A stretch of DNA of 47,374 nucleotides. Source: CAZFCK01 sp964517355 (GTDB lineage: Bacteria; Desulfobacterota; Desulfovibrionia; Desulfovibrionales; Desulfovibrionaceae). The notes beneath the pieces are model-generated. The model ran no database searches and was not told the DNA's origin. It was given only the letters and a program-made list of their open reading frames with translations. Positions 7,519-15,604 of this stretch are shown here, one piece after another (position 1 is the stretch's first letter; the number at the start of each line of letters is the position of its first letter). The stretch lies in contig CAZFCK010000007.1 in the NCBI GenBank assembly GCA_964517355.1, positions 1 to 47,374 of the forward strand, read 5' to 3'. The position numbers and the translations under genes were made by a program.

Positions 7519-10500
7519 GAACGCTTCTCCTGGAGTTGCTCCATTCTTGGAATGCCTTGTCAAATTCCGGACCGGGTTTGACGCAGTGTTCGGGGCCGAG
7601 TTCCAGGACGCCCCACACTGTTTCAAACACCAGCTCCAGATGAACAGGGGATTTGCCCTTGTAGAGTTTGAGCAGTTCGCGAAAATCCTGCATGCCGCCG
7701 TTTTCGAAACATGCCGGCCGCACGGCCAGCCGCACGGGCTTACCTTCCTCCTCGCGCAGATTGGACAGCAGCATGGCGCTTTCGGCGCGCAGTTTCACTT
7801 CCCGGTTTTCGTCATCCCCTCCGTCCTTTTCATCGACCATGATACTGGCTTCCACAACCAGCGGGGCCTCGTTTTCCAATAGTTCGCGCATTTCCTGATA
7901 GGCTTTGGAAAAAACGAGCATTTCAGCGCGACCGGTGAGGTCCTCCACCTGGCATATCGCCCATTTTTCATTGCGCTTGTTATATTTTTCCGTTTTGCCG
8001 GTCACCAGCAGGGCGAGTTTCAAGTCACTCCGGTCGGGCATGTCGTGAATATCGTCGAGGGTATTGAGACCAAGCCGCCGGCATTTTTCCCGATAGGGCA
8101 GCAACGGGTTGCTGGTGAGAAAAAAACCCAGGGATTCCTTTTCCATACGCGACAAAATGTCGTTTTCAAATTCAGGGATGTCCTGTTCCTCGCATGGGAA
8201 TCCCACGCCGGGGAGGACCTTTGGTTCCTCCTTGATGAGCGTGAACAAGGAACCCATGCCGGAATCCTTGGCTTTTGCAGTCTTCTGCGCACGGGCGACG
8301 GCCACCTCAAGCGCGGCCGACAGACCTGCCCGGCTGCATCCGAAGCAGTCCATGGCTCCGCTTTTGATCAAATTTTCAATGACGCGCTTGGTTACCTTGC
8401 GCAAATTCACCCGTTGGCAAAAGTCCAACAAACTTTGGAAGGGGCCGTTGGCTTCGCGTTGCGCGACGATATCCTTAATGGCCTCGTTGCCCACGTTCTT
8501 CACGCCGCTGAGTCCGAAGATGATGTTGCCCCCGCTCACGGTGAATTGCCACATGCTCACGTTCACGTTTGGGGGCAGTACCTGAATGCCCATCTCTTTG
8601 CAGGTGAAGATGTATTTGAGCACCTTGTCCTGGTTGTTGACTTCCGAGGACAGGAGGGCGGCCATGAATTCCGTGGGGTAATGGGTCTTGAGATAGGCCG
8701 TGTAATAGGAGATGAGCGCGTATGCGGCGCTGTGCGATTTGTTGAAGCCGTATTCCGCGAATTTCTCCATGAGATCGAAGATCTCATTGGCCTTGGCTTT
8801 GTCTATGTTGTTTTCATTGGCCCCTTCGAGGAATCTGACGCGCTGTTCGGCCATGGCCTCGGCATTCTTTTTACCCATGGCGCGGCGCAGCAGGTCGGCG
8901 CCGCCAAGGCTGTAATTGGCCACTATTTGCGCGATGCGCATGACCTGCTCCTGGTAGACGATGACTCCGTACGTCTCCCTGAGCGTGTCTTCGAGTTGGG
9001 GCAAGGGATATTCCACGGGAATGAGCCCCTGCTTGCGCTGGATGAATTGATCCACCATGCCCGACCCCAGAGGGCCGGGGCGATAGAGCGCGAGCATGGC
9101 GATGACATCGTCGAAACACGAGGGCTTGAGTTGACGCAGATAGCGCCTCATACCGCCGCTTTCCACCTGGAACACGCCGTCGGTGTCGCCGCGTGAATAT
9201 AAGGCGTATGTTTCCTCCGTGCCAGGGCCGTCCAAAGGAAGCGTGTCGAGATCCGGTGCGGTTTTATCCGGCTGTTGATCGATGATGTCCAGAGTGTCCT
9301 GGATCAGGGTCATGGTGCGCAGACCCAAAAAGTCGAATTTGATCAACCCGACTTTTTCCACCATTTTCATATCGAACTGGGTGACGACTTCGTTGTTTTT
9401 TCCACGATACAGGGGGAGATAGTGATCCAGGGGCTTGTCCCCGATGACAACCCCGGCGGCATGGGTGGAGGCGTGACGGCACAATCCTTCCAGGCGCCGG
9501 GATATCTCCAGCAAGTGGGCTACCTTGGCCTCGGATGCGGCGAGTTGCTTGAGCTCCGGCTCCTGATCCAGGGCCTTGTCGATGGTCATTTTCAGATCAT
9601 CGGGAACGAGTTTGGCTATCTTGTCGGTTTCCCCGAAGCTCAAACCCAGGGCGCGCCCCACGTCGCGGATAACGGCCTTGGCTTTCATCTTGCCGAAAGT
9701 CGTTATTTGGGCAACCGAGTCTTCCCCGTATTTATGCGTGACGTATTCTATGACTTCGCTACGGCGGCGTTCGCAGAAGTCAACGTCGATATCAGGCATG
9801 GAGACGCGCTCGATATTCAAAAAACGCTCGAACAACAGATTATAGCGGATGGGATCGAGGTTGGTGATTTTCAAGGCGAAGGCCACCAGCGAACCGGCCG
9901 CCGAGCCGCGCCCCGGCCCGACGGGAATCGCATGGTCCTTGGCCCAGTTGATGAAGTCCTGCACGATGAGGAAATAGCCCTCGAAGCCCATGGTGGCGAT
10001 AACGTCCAGTTCGCGTTCCAACCGCTCCCAGTAGCTGTCCGCGTCCACTGCGTAGGGCGTTTTTCGCAAACGTTTTTCAAGCCCCTGGCGCGAGAGTTCC
10101 ACAAATTCCTCGTGCAGGGTTTTCCCCTCGGGAAGATCGTATACCGGGAAATGGTGCGATTTGAGATCGATGTTCAAGGGGGCGATGCGTTCACATATCT
10201 CCAGACTATTGGCCAAGGCTTGGGGAACATGGGAAAAATTCAGGGCCATTTCTTCAGGAGATTTGTAATACAACTCCTTGGTTTCAAAACGCATGCGTTT
10301 TGCGTCGTCCACACAGGCCGCGGTCTGGATGCAGAGCAGAATATCGTGGGCTTCCACATCGTCTTTGGTCAGATAATGGCAGTCGTTGGTGGCGACGAGG
10401 GGCAGGCGCAGTTCATCGGCCAGCTCGACGAGCATGTTGTTGCAGCGGACCTGCTCCTCAAGGCCGTTGGATTGCAGCTCGATATAATAGCGGTCCTTGA

Positions 10501-10996
10501 AAATGGAGGCGTACTCCCTGGCCACGGCCAGGCCGGCATCCATGCCCTGGCTGAGCAGCGCGCGCGGCACCTGTCCGGCCAGGCACGCGGATAGCGCGAT
10601 GAGTCCCTCGTTGTGTTGGCGCAACAGATCCAGGTCGATGCGGGGCTTGTAAAAAAAACCATGCAGATATCCCGTACTCACCAATGTGAGCAGGTTGTGA
10701 TAGCCGGTCATGTTTTGCGCCAGGAGCACCAGATGATGGCGGTTTCGAGCATGTTCCTGGGAGCGGTCCTTATGGCCCGCGCCCGCTACATAGACCTCGC
10801 AACCGATGATGGGCTTCAGCTCGTTCTTGAGGGCCTCAAGATAAAAATGCAACGCGCCGTAGAGATTGCCGTGGTCTGTGATGGCCACGGCAGGCATGTT
10901 GAATTCCTTCGCTTTCTTGCAAAGATCCTTGATGCGGATCGCGCCGTCAAGGAGGCTGTACTCAGTGTGGCAGTGCAAATGGATACATTGTGACAT
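7508..10996 (-). CDS. dnaE: DNA polymerase III subunit alpha
   Basis: A 1162-aa replicative polymerase, the length of E. coli DnaE. The PHP domain is at the N-terminus (HLHCHTEYSLLDG from residue 6). The palm shows PGRGSAAGS (361-369) and the catalytic aspartates in PDIDVDF (402, 404), with the third in KFDFLG near residue 560. The finger region includes FQVESGGMRRYL. The C-terminal OB fold (KLALLVTGKTEKYNKR) and tau-binding tail are present. It is the first gene of the long minus-strand run and overlaps queD by 11 nt. Confidence 0.98.
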   Translation of the reverse strand: MSQCIHLHCHTEYSLLDGAIRIKDLCKKAKEFNMPAVAITDHGNLYGALHFYLEALKNELKPIIGCEVYVAGAGHKDRSQEHARNRHHLVLLAQNMTGYHNLLTLVSTGYLHGFFYKPRIDLDLLRQHNEGLIALSACLAGQVPRALLSQGMDAGLAVAREYASIFKDRYYIELQSNGLEEQVRCNNMLVELADELRLPLVATNDCHYLTKDDVEAHDILLCIQTAACVDDAKRMRFETKELYYKSPEEMALNFSHVPQALANSLEICERIAPLNIDLKSHHFPVYDLPEGKTLHEEFVELSRQGLEKRLRKTPYAVDADSYWERLERELDVIATMGFEGYFLIVQDFINWAKDHAIPVGPGRGSAAGSLVAFALKITNLDPIRYNLLFERFLNIERVSMPDIDVDFCERRRSEVIEYVTHKYGEDSVAQITTFGKMKAKAVIRDVGRALGLSFGETDKIAKLVPDDLKMTIDKALDQEPELKQLAASEAKVAHLLEISRRLEGLCRHASTHAAGVVIGDKPLDHYLPLYRGKNNEVVTQFDMKMVEKVGLIKFDFLGLRTMTLIQDTLDIIDQQPDKTAPDLDTLPLDGPGTEETYALYSRGDTDGVFQVESGGMRRYLRQLKPSCFDDVIAMLALYRPGPLGSGMVDQFIQRKQGLIPVEYPLPQLEDTLRETYGVIVYQEQVMRIAQIVANYSLGGADLLRRAMGKKNAEAMAEQRVRFLEGANENNIDKAKANEIFDLMEKFAEYGFNKSHSAAYALISYYTAYLKTHYPTEFMAALLSSEVNNQDKVLKYIFTCKEMGIQVLPPNVNVSMWQFTVSGGNIIFGLSGVKNVGNEAIKDIVAQREANGPFQSLLDFCQRVNLRKVTKRVIENLIKSGAMDCFGCSRAGLSAALEVAVARAQKTAKAKDSGMGSLFTLIKEEPKVLPGVGFPCEEQDIPEFENDILSRMEKESLGFFLTSNPLLPYREKCRRLGLNTLDDIHDMPDRSDLKLALLVTGKTEKYNKRNEKWAICQVEDLTGRAEMLVFSKAYQEMRELLENEAPLVVEASIMVDEKDGGDDENREVKLRAESAMLLSNLREEEGKPVRLAVRPACFENGGMQDFRELLKLYKGKSPVHLELVFETVWGVLELGPEHCVKPGPEFDKAFQEWSNSRRSVHGK

Positions 10997-11282
10997 GGGC
11001 TTGGAACCGGTGTGTTTGCGGATTGATGAAAATTATGATCTCTGCGTATCTGTAACAGATAATCGCCGGTTGGGGCAAAATGGTTTAATTTTGTTTTAAA
11101 ATAGGTGGTTGCAGCTATGGAGGCGTTTCCATCTGGCGGAGTTTGGGGCGGAGTTCCAAACAAAATCATTTTACGATACGCCGTTCCAGCATCTTTTATG
11201 AACAAGTATGTATTTTAAACTATTTTAGTGATAAAAAAGATACGTATGTCGATGTGTCCAGTATAGAGTGGAGGAGGCTATG
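10997..11282. other. Intergenic, contains an RptD-like remnant
   Basis: This 286-base spacer separates dnaE (leftward) from a small rightward gene, so it should hold both promoters, but I cannot assign boxes with confidence. Around 11122-11165 the sequence (GGCGTTTCCATCTGGCGGAG and following) matches the GC-rich end of the RptD repeats at 32775 and 15301, so a decayed element lies here. Confidence 0.5.
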
Positions 11283-11459
11283 ATGAGCAACCGTTTAAGG
11301 ACTTGGATTTATAGGGTGGTCTTTGCCGGTATCGTTATGATTTGGGCGCAGTTTGATTTCCGGGTGTACGTATGGCTGGCTATTATTCTGACCTTTTTTT
11401 TCATTGTGAATGGTGTAGCCTGCGCGATTTCCTTAATTAAAGGGGTACTGGAACTATGA
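11283..11459 (+). CDS. Small two-helix membrane protein, unknown function
   Basis: About 58 aa: a basic start (MSNRLRTWIYR) followed by two hydrophobic helices, VVFAGIVMIWAQF and YVWLAIILTFFFIVNGVACAISL. An AGGAGG at 11272-11277 lies 5 nt before ATG 11283 (another ATG is at 11280), which is strong support for translation. It is followed by a good terminator, so it is a single-gene unit. I do not recognise the family. Confidence 0.65.
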   Translation: MSNRLRTWIYRVVFAGIVMIWAQFDFRVYVWLAIILTFFFIVNGVACAISLIKGVLEL

Positions 11460-11531
11460 GTCGCGACACAACCGGACGGGTGCCCGGAATTGCATGATGA
11501 ACGGCGGAACAACGGTAGGAAGGGGTGGACG

Positions 11532-11575
11532 CGAGAGGGGAAACCCTTTTAACGGGTTTCCCCTCTCGTATTTGC
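11532..11575 (+). terminator. Rho-independent terminator
   Basis: A 15-bp perfect stem CGAGAGGGGAAACCC / GGGTTTCCCCTCTCG with loop TTTTAAC, followed by a T-rich stretch. It ends the small membrane protein unit. The GGGGAAACCC core recurs in terminators at 12438, 35245 and 43308. Confidence 0.85.
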
Positions 11576-11603
11576 TTTTCATGCCGAATGGAGAAGCACA
11601 CAC

Positions 11604-11708
11604 TAGAGCATCTCACGCTTGAAAAGCGCTAGATGCTCTTATGCATTTCCCTGGAACAATTGGAAATTGTTTCAGGGGAGAGCCTTGTTTCAAGGCGAAA
11701 ATGCGCTA
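11604..11708 (+). repeat. RptA copy 2
   Basis: A 105-bp TA-to-TA element identical to copy 1. Its right-hand TA, read on the minus strand, forms the TAG stop codon of the 70-aa orphan gene that follows. It lies just after the terminator at 11532. Confidence 0.9.
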
Positions 11709-11918
11709 GTCGGCCGCGGGCTGCGTCTTTCCCTTTTCGGGCTTCAGCAGGACGACCTCAGCTCCCACCGCCGCGGCGATTGTATCGATCTCCTGCTTGC
11801 GGATGTGGCGTGCCTTGAATTTAACATCGGTGCCGCTTACTGCGATCACACGGAAACGGGGCTTTTTTTCGCCCGTTTCAACCTTACGCCGCTCTCTGAC
11901 GAAAATCTTGCCACTCAT
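11706..11918 (-). CDS. 70-aa basic orphan protein, possibly truncated
   Basis: A 70-aa basic, soluble protein beginning MSGKIFVRERRKV, with a beta-like segment RFRVIAVSGTDVKFKA and a helix IRKQEIDTIAAAVGAEVVLLK. GAGCAAG lies a few nt before the ATG and serves as a Shine-Dalgarno. I do not recognise the family. The TAG stop is made at the boundary of RptA copy 2, so the gene may once have continued further or simply had an element inserted in its stop. It is divergent from the PadR gene and shares its promoter region. Confidence 0.6.
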   Translation of the reverse strand: MSGKIFVRERRKVETGEKKPRFRVIAVSGTDVKFKARHIRKQEIDTIAAAVGAEVVLLKPEKGKTQPAAD

Positions 11919-11947
11919 GACTTGCTCCTGTACCTATAGGGTTACTC

Positions 11948-12006
11948 AAGGATATGACATCATCACCAATCTATGTTCAATCTAGAATTATATCCTCAAA
12001 GGATAT
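11948..12006. promoter_or_regulatory. Divergent promoter with candidate PadR operator
   Basis: A 17-base palindrome ATATCC-TCAAA-GGATAT (11990-12006) sits 20 nt before the PadR start. A partial direct copy, AAGGATATGACAT, lies at 11948-11960 near the start of the divergent orphan gene. PadR regulators usually bind such dyads and repress their own promoters; the operator role is inferred. Confidence 0.5.
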
Positions 12007-12026
12007 ATGTCAAGAGGAGATCGTCA

Positions 12027-12431
12027 ATGGCGGACAAACAAGGGCAAAAGGCGCGTCAAACAGGGCAAGGGAAGGCTGAGCGCTATATGAAGCCATCCTT
12101 GTTGCTGGCGCTGCAGGAAGGACAGGCGCGTTACGGGTATGATTTGCTTGGAATAATACAGGATTTTGGTTTTGTGCAGGGCAAGGCGCCGCCAGGCATG
12201 GTCTATCGACATTTACGGCAGCTTGAAGAGGAGGGGTTCGTGCAATCGGCCTGGCAAACCGAAGAAAGCGGTCCTGCCAAGCGGATGTACGAGATTACGG
12301 CGGAGGGTCGCGACGCCTTGGCTGGATGGGTGGAATTCATGGAAGAACAGGCCCTGCATCTGGAGCGTTTTGTTGCGCGCTACCGAGAAGGATTGCAGTC
12401 CACGAAGAACCAGCATGGCGAGGATGGATAG
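12027..12431 (+). CDS. PadR-family transcriptional regulator
   Basis: About 134 aa. After a polar Gln-rich N-terminus, the winged-helix domain of PadR regulators follows: MKPSLLLALQEGQARYGYDLLG, PGMVYRHLRQLEEEGFVQSAW and PAKRMYEITAEGRDAL. A short C-terminal helix (WVEFMEEQALHLERF) should dimerise. The start ATG 12027 has AGAGGAG 7 nt upstream; the frame extends further upstream without a site. It is a single-gene unit with its own terminator. The ligand is unknown. Confidence 0.88.
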   Translation: MADKQGQKARQTGQGKAERYMKPSLLLALQEGQARYGYDLLGIIQDFGFVQGKAPPGMVYRHLRQLEEEGFVQSAWQTEESGPAKRMYEITAEGRDALAGWVEFMEEQALHLERFVARYREGLQSTKNQHGEDG

Positions 12432-12437
12432 CTTTAT

Positions 12438-12468
12438 GGGGAAAACCCGTTGCAGGTTCTCCCCTTTT
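12438..12468 (+). terminator. Rho-independent terminator after the PadR gene
   Basis: A stem GGGGAAAACC / GGTTCTCCCC with one mismatch and loop CGTTGCA, followed by TTTT. It starts 6 nt after the stop codon and lies between convergent genes. Confidence 0.8.
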
Positions 12469-12495
12469 CACAATGACGAGCAGCGGAGATAGTCC

Positions 12496-13251
12496 TTAAG
12501 CGGCATGCACTCCCTGGTCATGTTGTTTAGCGCGCTTTCGCCCCAGGGAATCCCATGTTCCGTTTTCCGCTTTTTGCACGAACAACACGGCCTGCCCCCC
12601 TAAAAGACGGGGGCGGCACCACCCGTGGGTGCGCACCATGTCGTGGGAGGCCGGTAATGCGGCATCGCGGTCGATTGAACTTACTTGCATGCCGTGCGCC
12701 TGCAATTGCGCAACCGTGCATGTATCTGGCAGGGACCGCAACCCGCCGAATTCAATGCAACGCCCGGTCCAGCCCCAGGCCGTGAGGCCAACCGAGGCCA
12801 GGGCGCCGATAACGCCGTCGCCGGTGCCTCCGTGAGCGGAAAGGTGAACATTGGTCTCTTTAGCCAATGCGAAGGCGTCAGGTTGACGCACCACCTGCTG
12901 CACGCAGCGTTGGCCAAAGTCGGTGAGGGTGGGCAAAATGTCGTCGGTGACCTGGGCAAGACATAACCCCGGATCGCTTCCCTGAAAAGCATGCTTTTCC
13001 AGATGGCTGACGGCGGCATCAAGGATGGGGGCGCGCAGGGAAGCGTCTTGCGCATCAATCACAAGACAGGCGCCACTGTTGTGGGAAGTGTAGGGCACAT
13101 CCTCGTGAACCAGAAACTGCTGGCGCACCACGCCCCATAAACGGCAACCCTGGGGCAGTTCCTTTTCAAACCAGCGGGCGAGTTTTCCGGTGCCGCGAGG
13201 GGCTTCCAATATATCGGTATCGTCGAAACCAAGATAAAACCGTACAGTCAT
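12496..13251 (-). CDS. TiaS-like (DUF1743-type) GFDDTD protein
   Basis: A 251-aa soluble protein. It carries GFDDTD at residues 8-13, VPYTSHNSGACLVI at about 52-65, LEKHAFQGSDPGL at about 84-96 and GGTGDGVIGALASVG at 141-155. In the same order and spacing, archaeal TiaS (tRNA-Ile2 agmatinylcytidine synthetase) has GIDDTD, a PYKTRGNGA segment, a His-Ala/NPG segment and GRGLIGALAAVG. The OB-fold and zinc-ribbon domains of full TiaS are absent. Bacteria normally use TilS for this tRNA, so the role is probably different: a nucleotide-dependent kinase or ligase on an unknown substrate. The start is supported by GAGG 8 nt upstream. The assignment rests on motif comparison from memory. Confidence 0.65.
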   Translation of the reverse strand: MTVRFYLGFDDTDILEAPRGTGKLARWFEKELPQGCRLWGVVRQQFLVHEDVPYTSHNSGACLVIDAQDASLRAPILDAAVSHLEKHAFQGSDPGLCLAQVTDDILPTLTDFGQRCVQQVVRQPDAFALAKETNVHLSAHGGTGDGVIGALASVGLTAWGWTGRCIEFGGLRSLPDTCTVAQLQAHGMQVSSIDRDAALPASHDMVRTHGWCRPRLLGGQAVLFVQKAENGTWDSLGRKRAKQHDQGVHAA

Positions 13252-13502
13252 GTTACTATCCTCGGGTTGTGGGAGTTGCCTGGGCGGTCAGGCGACGTGA
13301 CGCCAATACTGCGAACCGCCAAATCCTCCTGCAATGGTCCACCATTGTTGGGGGCAAAGTCTCGTAAACATTTTGATAGAGAAAGTCAAAAAGAGATGAA
13401 AACGCCTGTAAAGTTACAGGAGAGTGCTATCTAAACGGGAGTATGAGGTTTCTTTACAAGGATTGTTTTTAATAATTACGGCTTGTCAAAAAAAAAATGG
13501 CT

Positions 13503-13518
13503 ATATAGTTAACTATAT
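13503..13518. promoter_or_regulatory. 16-base perfect palindrome, possible operator
   Basis: ATATAGTTAACTATAT is perfectly self-complementary. A TTGTCA lies at 13483-13488, followed by nine As, and a TATAGT falls inside the palindrome with 15-nt spacing, so a dimeric regulator binding here could block a promoter. No gene starts nearby on the plus strand, so any transcript would be non-coding. Function is inferred. Confidence 0.35.
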
Positions 13519-13770
13519 GGTCAATGAGTTTTGTTAATACGTATCCCGCATCAATATTGGTCGTTGTTGTGTATTATCTGGCGCAGTTTCTGTTGGACAG
13601 CAGTTTATTGATTATAGTTGATGCAAAGGAAGGCGAAAGTTCGCAACCTGCAGACAACAGGAAAATTATACAGAAAGAGAGGAGAGATGTATCAGCGTAG
13701 AGTAAGTTGGCCTTGCACGAGGCGACCTTTGTTCCAATGCAATTCCATAAAATAAAAGCCTATACGTTTT

Positions 13771-13804
13771 CTGGAAAAGTTTGTTTCAAGGCGATAATGC
13801 GTTA
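13771..13804 (+). repeat. Decayed RptA remnant
   Basis: Only the right third of RptA is recognisable: TTGTTTCAAGGCGATAATGCGTTA against TTGTTTCAAGGCGAAAATGCGCTA in intact copies. Confidence 0.65.
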
Positions 13805-13907
13805 AGCGCTCTCACACAAGTTTTTTCGGGAACAACGATAGGCGGGAACCGGGAGATGCGTATGAAACGCTGGAACAAACGTCGATAGAGTTGATACGGA
13901 AAAAGAG

Positions 13908-13936
13908 AAGCCCCTGCGTAATGTACACAGGGGCTT
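13908..13936 (-). terminator. Rho-independent terminator of the MucR gene
   Basis: Read on the minus strand: AAGCCCCTG, loop TGTACATTACG, CAGGGGCTT, then CTCTTTTTCC. The 9-bp stem followed by a T-run lies 60 nt after the MucR-family gene stop. Confidence 0.75.
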
Positions 13937-13996
13937 ATGGAATCCGCCGTTGTGGAGTCCTGCCGTTGTCCCCCCTCTCCACCATGAACTCCTTTG

Positions 13997-14398
13997 TTAG
14001 TCGAGTTTTTTACCTTTGCGTTTTTCCCACAGACGCATTTCTTTCATTTTTTTTCTGCGTTCTCTTTGCAACGCCTTACAGACAAGGGGAGTCCCTTTTT
14101 TATACCCCCATTTTTCCCTATATTCGTCAGGCGTGAGGCCGAATTTCGCAAGGTGTTTTTTAGTCAGCACCTTAAATTGCTTACCTGATTCTAGGCATGT
14201 GATAGTCTTTTCCTTTATAGCTTTTTTGGGATCCATGGCCGGTTCTTGAACGCCTTTGAAAGAACCTTCGCCCTCCCCGATTTCCTTAATGCCTGTCGCG
14301 AGTTTGCTGACCATATCCGTAATTTCTTCTTCGGTCATCACGCGGACACTGGCTTGGGCTTTGACTATCTCCAAAGCCTCCTTGATGTAAGACTCCAT
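13997..14398 (-). CDS. MucR/Ros-family regulator with degenerate zinc finger
   Basis: A 133-aa protein of the MucR/Ros family. The N-terminal helix (residues 1-50, with TEEEITDMVSKLATGIKEI) is the family's oligomerisation region. The DNA-binding core reads TCLESGKQFKVLTKKHLAKFG, then LTPDEYREKWGYKKGTPLVC, then a basic tail. The second zinc-ligand position (Cys, or Asp in some members) is Ser here. The HLxxHH-like spacing is also broken (KKHLAKFG), so it may fold without zinc, as some rhizobial homologues are reported to do. MucR proteins bind AT-rich promoters and repress their own genes. About 1.2 kb of AT-rich DNA lies directly upstream. Confidence 0.85.
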   Translation of the reverse strand: MESYIKEALEIVKAQASVRVMTEEEITDMVSKLATGIKEIGEGEGSFKGVQEPAMDPKKAIKEKTITCLESGKQFKVLTKKHLAKFGLTPDEYREKWGYKKGTPLVCKALQRERRKKMKEMRLWEKRKGKKLD

Positions 14399-15165
14399 TT
14401 AGTCCTCCATACGGCATAATTTGTGTTGCAGTGTATACAAATCCATAGCGCTTATTATAAAGAAGTCAAGATGTAAAAAATGCTTGCGCGTTATATTCTG
14501 TTGTAGAGCACGCCATGTCTTCTCTTGCGAGTTAGAATGCGAGATGAGGAGCTAACTAAAGTACACCACGGATAAAGTACGTGTTGCGTCGTCCCAGTTG
14601 CGGTTCTAGTGTTGCTTGCGACTGCCATTTTACGTAAATGTATAGAAGTTGGTAAAAATAATGGTTGGAAATCGTAATCCACTGATTTCGTGAAATAAGG
14701 TTGTCGCCTGTCGTAGGGGTTAAAAGAATGGCGCACTCGTAGATCTATATAGAAATGTAGTGATATAAATCAATAGTTATTTTCCTAATGTTGTGTGGGT
14801 TACTATAATAAAGTTCCTTTTGAAGTAGAAAAATATTTATATTAATACTGTGCATGTTGTGCGGCGTGGTGCGTTGTTGTTGCAAGGCAAGATTCTGAAT
14901 GTAATGATTTATATTTTTATATTTTACATATCGGAAAAGAATTTATAGGGGGTGTATCTTTTTATCCTGTTGTTTTCTCGACATTAATATATTTTTTGCA
15001 TATTTTTTTTATCTTTATACACCCCATGCATCCCTAAAAAGCTGCACATTGCTTGCCGATTGAGAGTGTCAGCATTGATAATGGCTGCATATACTCAGGA
15101 ATTTCTTGAAGCTATGGATTTTTACTCAGACAACGCTGTTGTCTCTAGAGTAACATGCTTCATAT
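14399..15165. other. AT-rich gene-free region upstream of the MucR gene
   Basis: No ORF with a credible start or family is present. The segment 14740-15030 is strongly AT-rich with long T and AT runs. An inverted repeat GGGGTGTAT (14949-14957) / ATACACCCC (15017-15025) brackets about 60 AT-rich bases. It is the expected promoter side of the MucR-family gene. Confidence 0.5.
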
Positions 15166-15275
15166 TAGAGCATTTTAATTTAAAGATGGGTTATTGTAGA
15201 GCACTGTCCCAGCGTATTTTCGCCTTGGGAAATGGCTCACCTCTGAAACAATGTTCATTGTTTCGAATAACTCTT
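15166..15275. repeat. Cluster of decayed RptA/TAGAGCAT elements
   Basis: TAGAGCATTTTAATTTAAAG starts at 15166 and TAGAGCACTG at 15197. From 15211 an inverted, decayed RptA reads AGCGTATTTTCGCCTTG, then CTCTGAAACAATGTTCATTG. A 75-aa frame crosses this area but is made of repeat sequence and is not called as a gene. Confidence 0.6.
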
Positions 15276-15300
15276 AAGACAATTTAAATTTATTAAAGTA

Positions 15301-15479
15301 AGGATGCTCCAAGCCTGGCCAGAGGGGAGCGCCTCCATAGACCCGCGGATATCCTGTATGAAACTGTAACCATGCAAACAAATTATACAAGTAAAAAAGT
15401 TTTGGAGATTCATAAGAACCTTTTTCACAAGGTTCTTAAGCTGACGGAGGCATTCCTATTTTAACGTCAATATGCTCTA
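15301..15479 (-). repeat. RptD copy 1
   Basis: Read on the minus strand it starts TAGAGCATATTGACGTTAAA, passes through GCTTAAGAACCTT...AAGGTTCTTA, then GATATCCGCGGG and GGAGGCGCTCCCCTCTGGC. It matches the better preserved copy at 32775 block by block. Confidence 0.65.
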
Positions 15480-15604
15480 ACGCGCTCTTTTATGTACAGC
15501 ACGGAAGCCTGGATGACGCATTCAGGAGAAAGGAGAGGATACGTCCCTCGTGCCGCGTTGGAGCGACAACACGACACAAGGGCACGAGATTCCGGATGAG
15601 GTTG

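Larger units (their letters stand above)
13252..13907. other. Gene-free AT-rich spacer with palindrome and decayed RptA
   Basis: There is no convincing ORF here on either strand. It holds a perfect 16-base palindrome (13503-13518) preceded by a TTGTCA and a poly-A run, and the right end of a decayed RptA (13771-13804). The sequence is clearly richer in A+T than the flanking genes. Confidence 0.6.

Noticed and set aside
15060..15287. A 75-codon frame in the AT-rich region
   Set aside because: Its second half is made of decayed RptA sequence, there is no ribosome site and no family.
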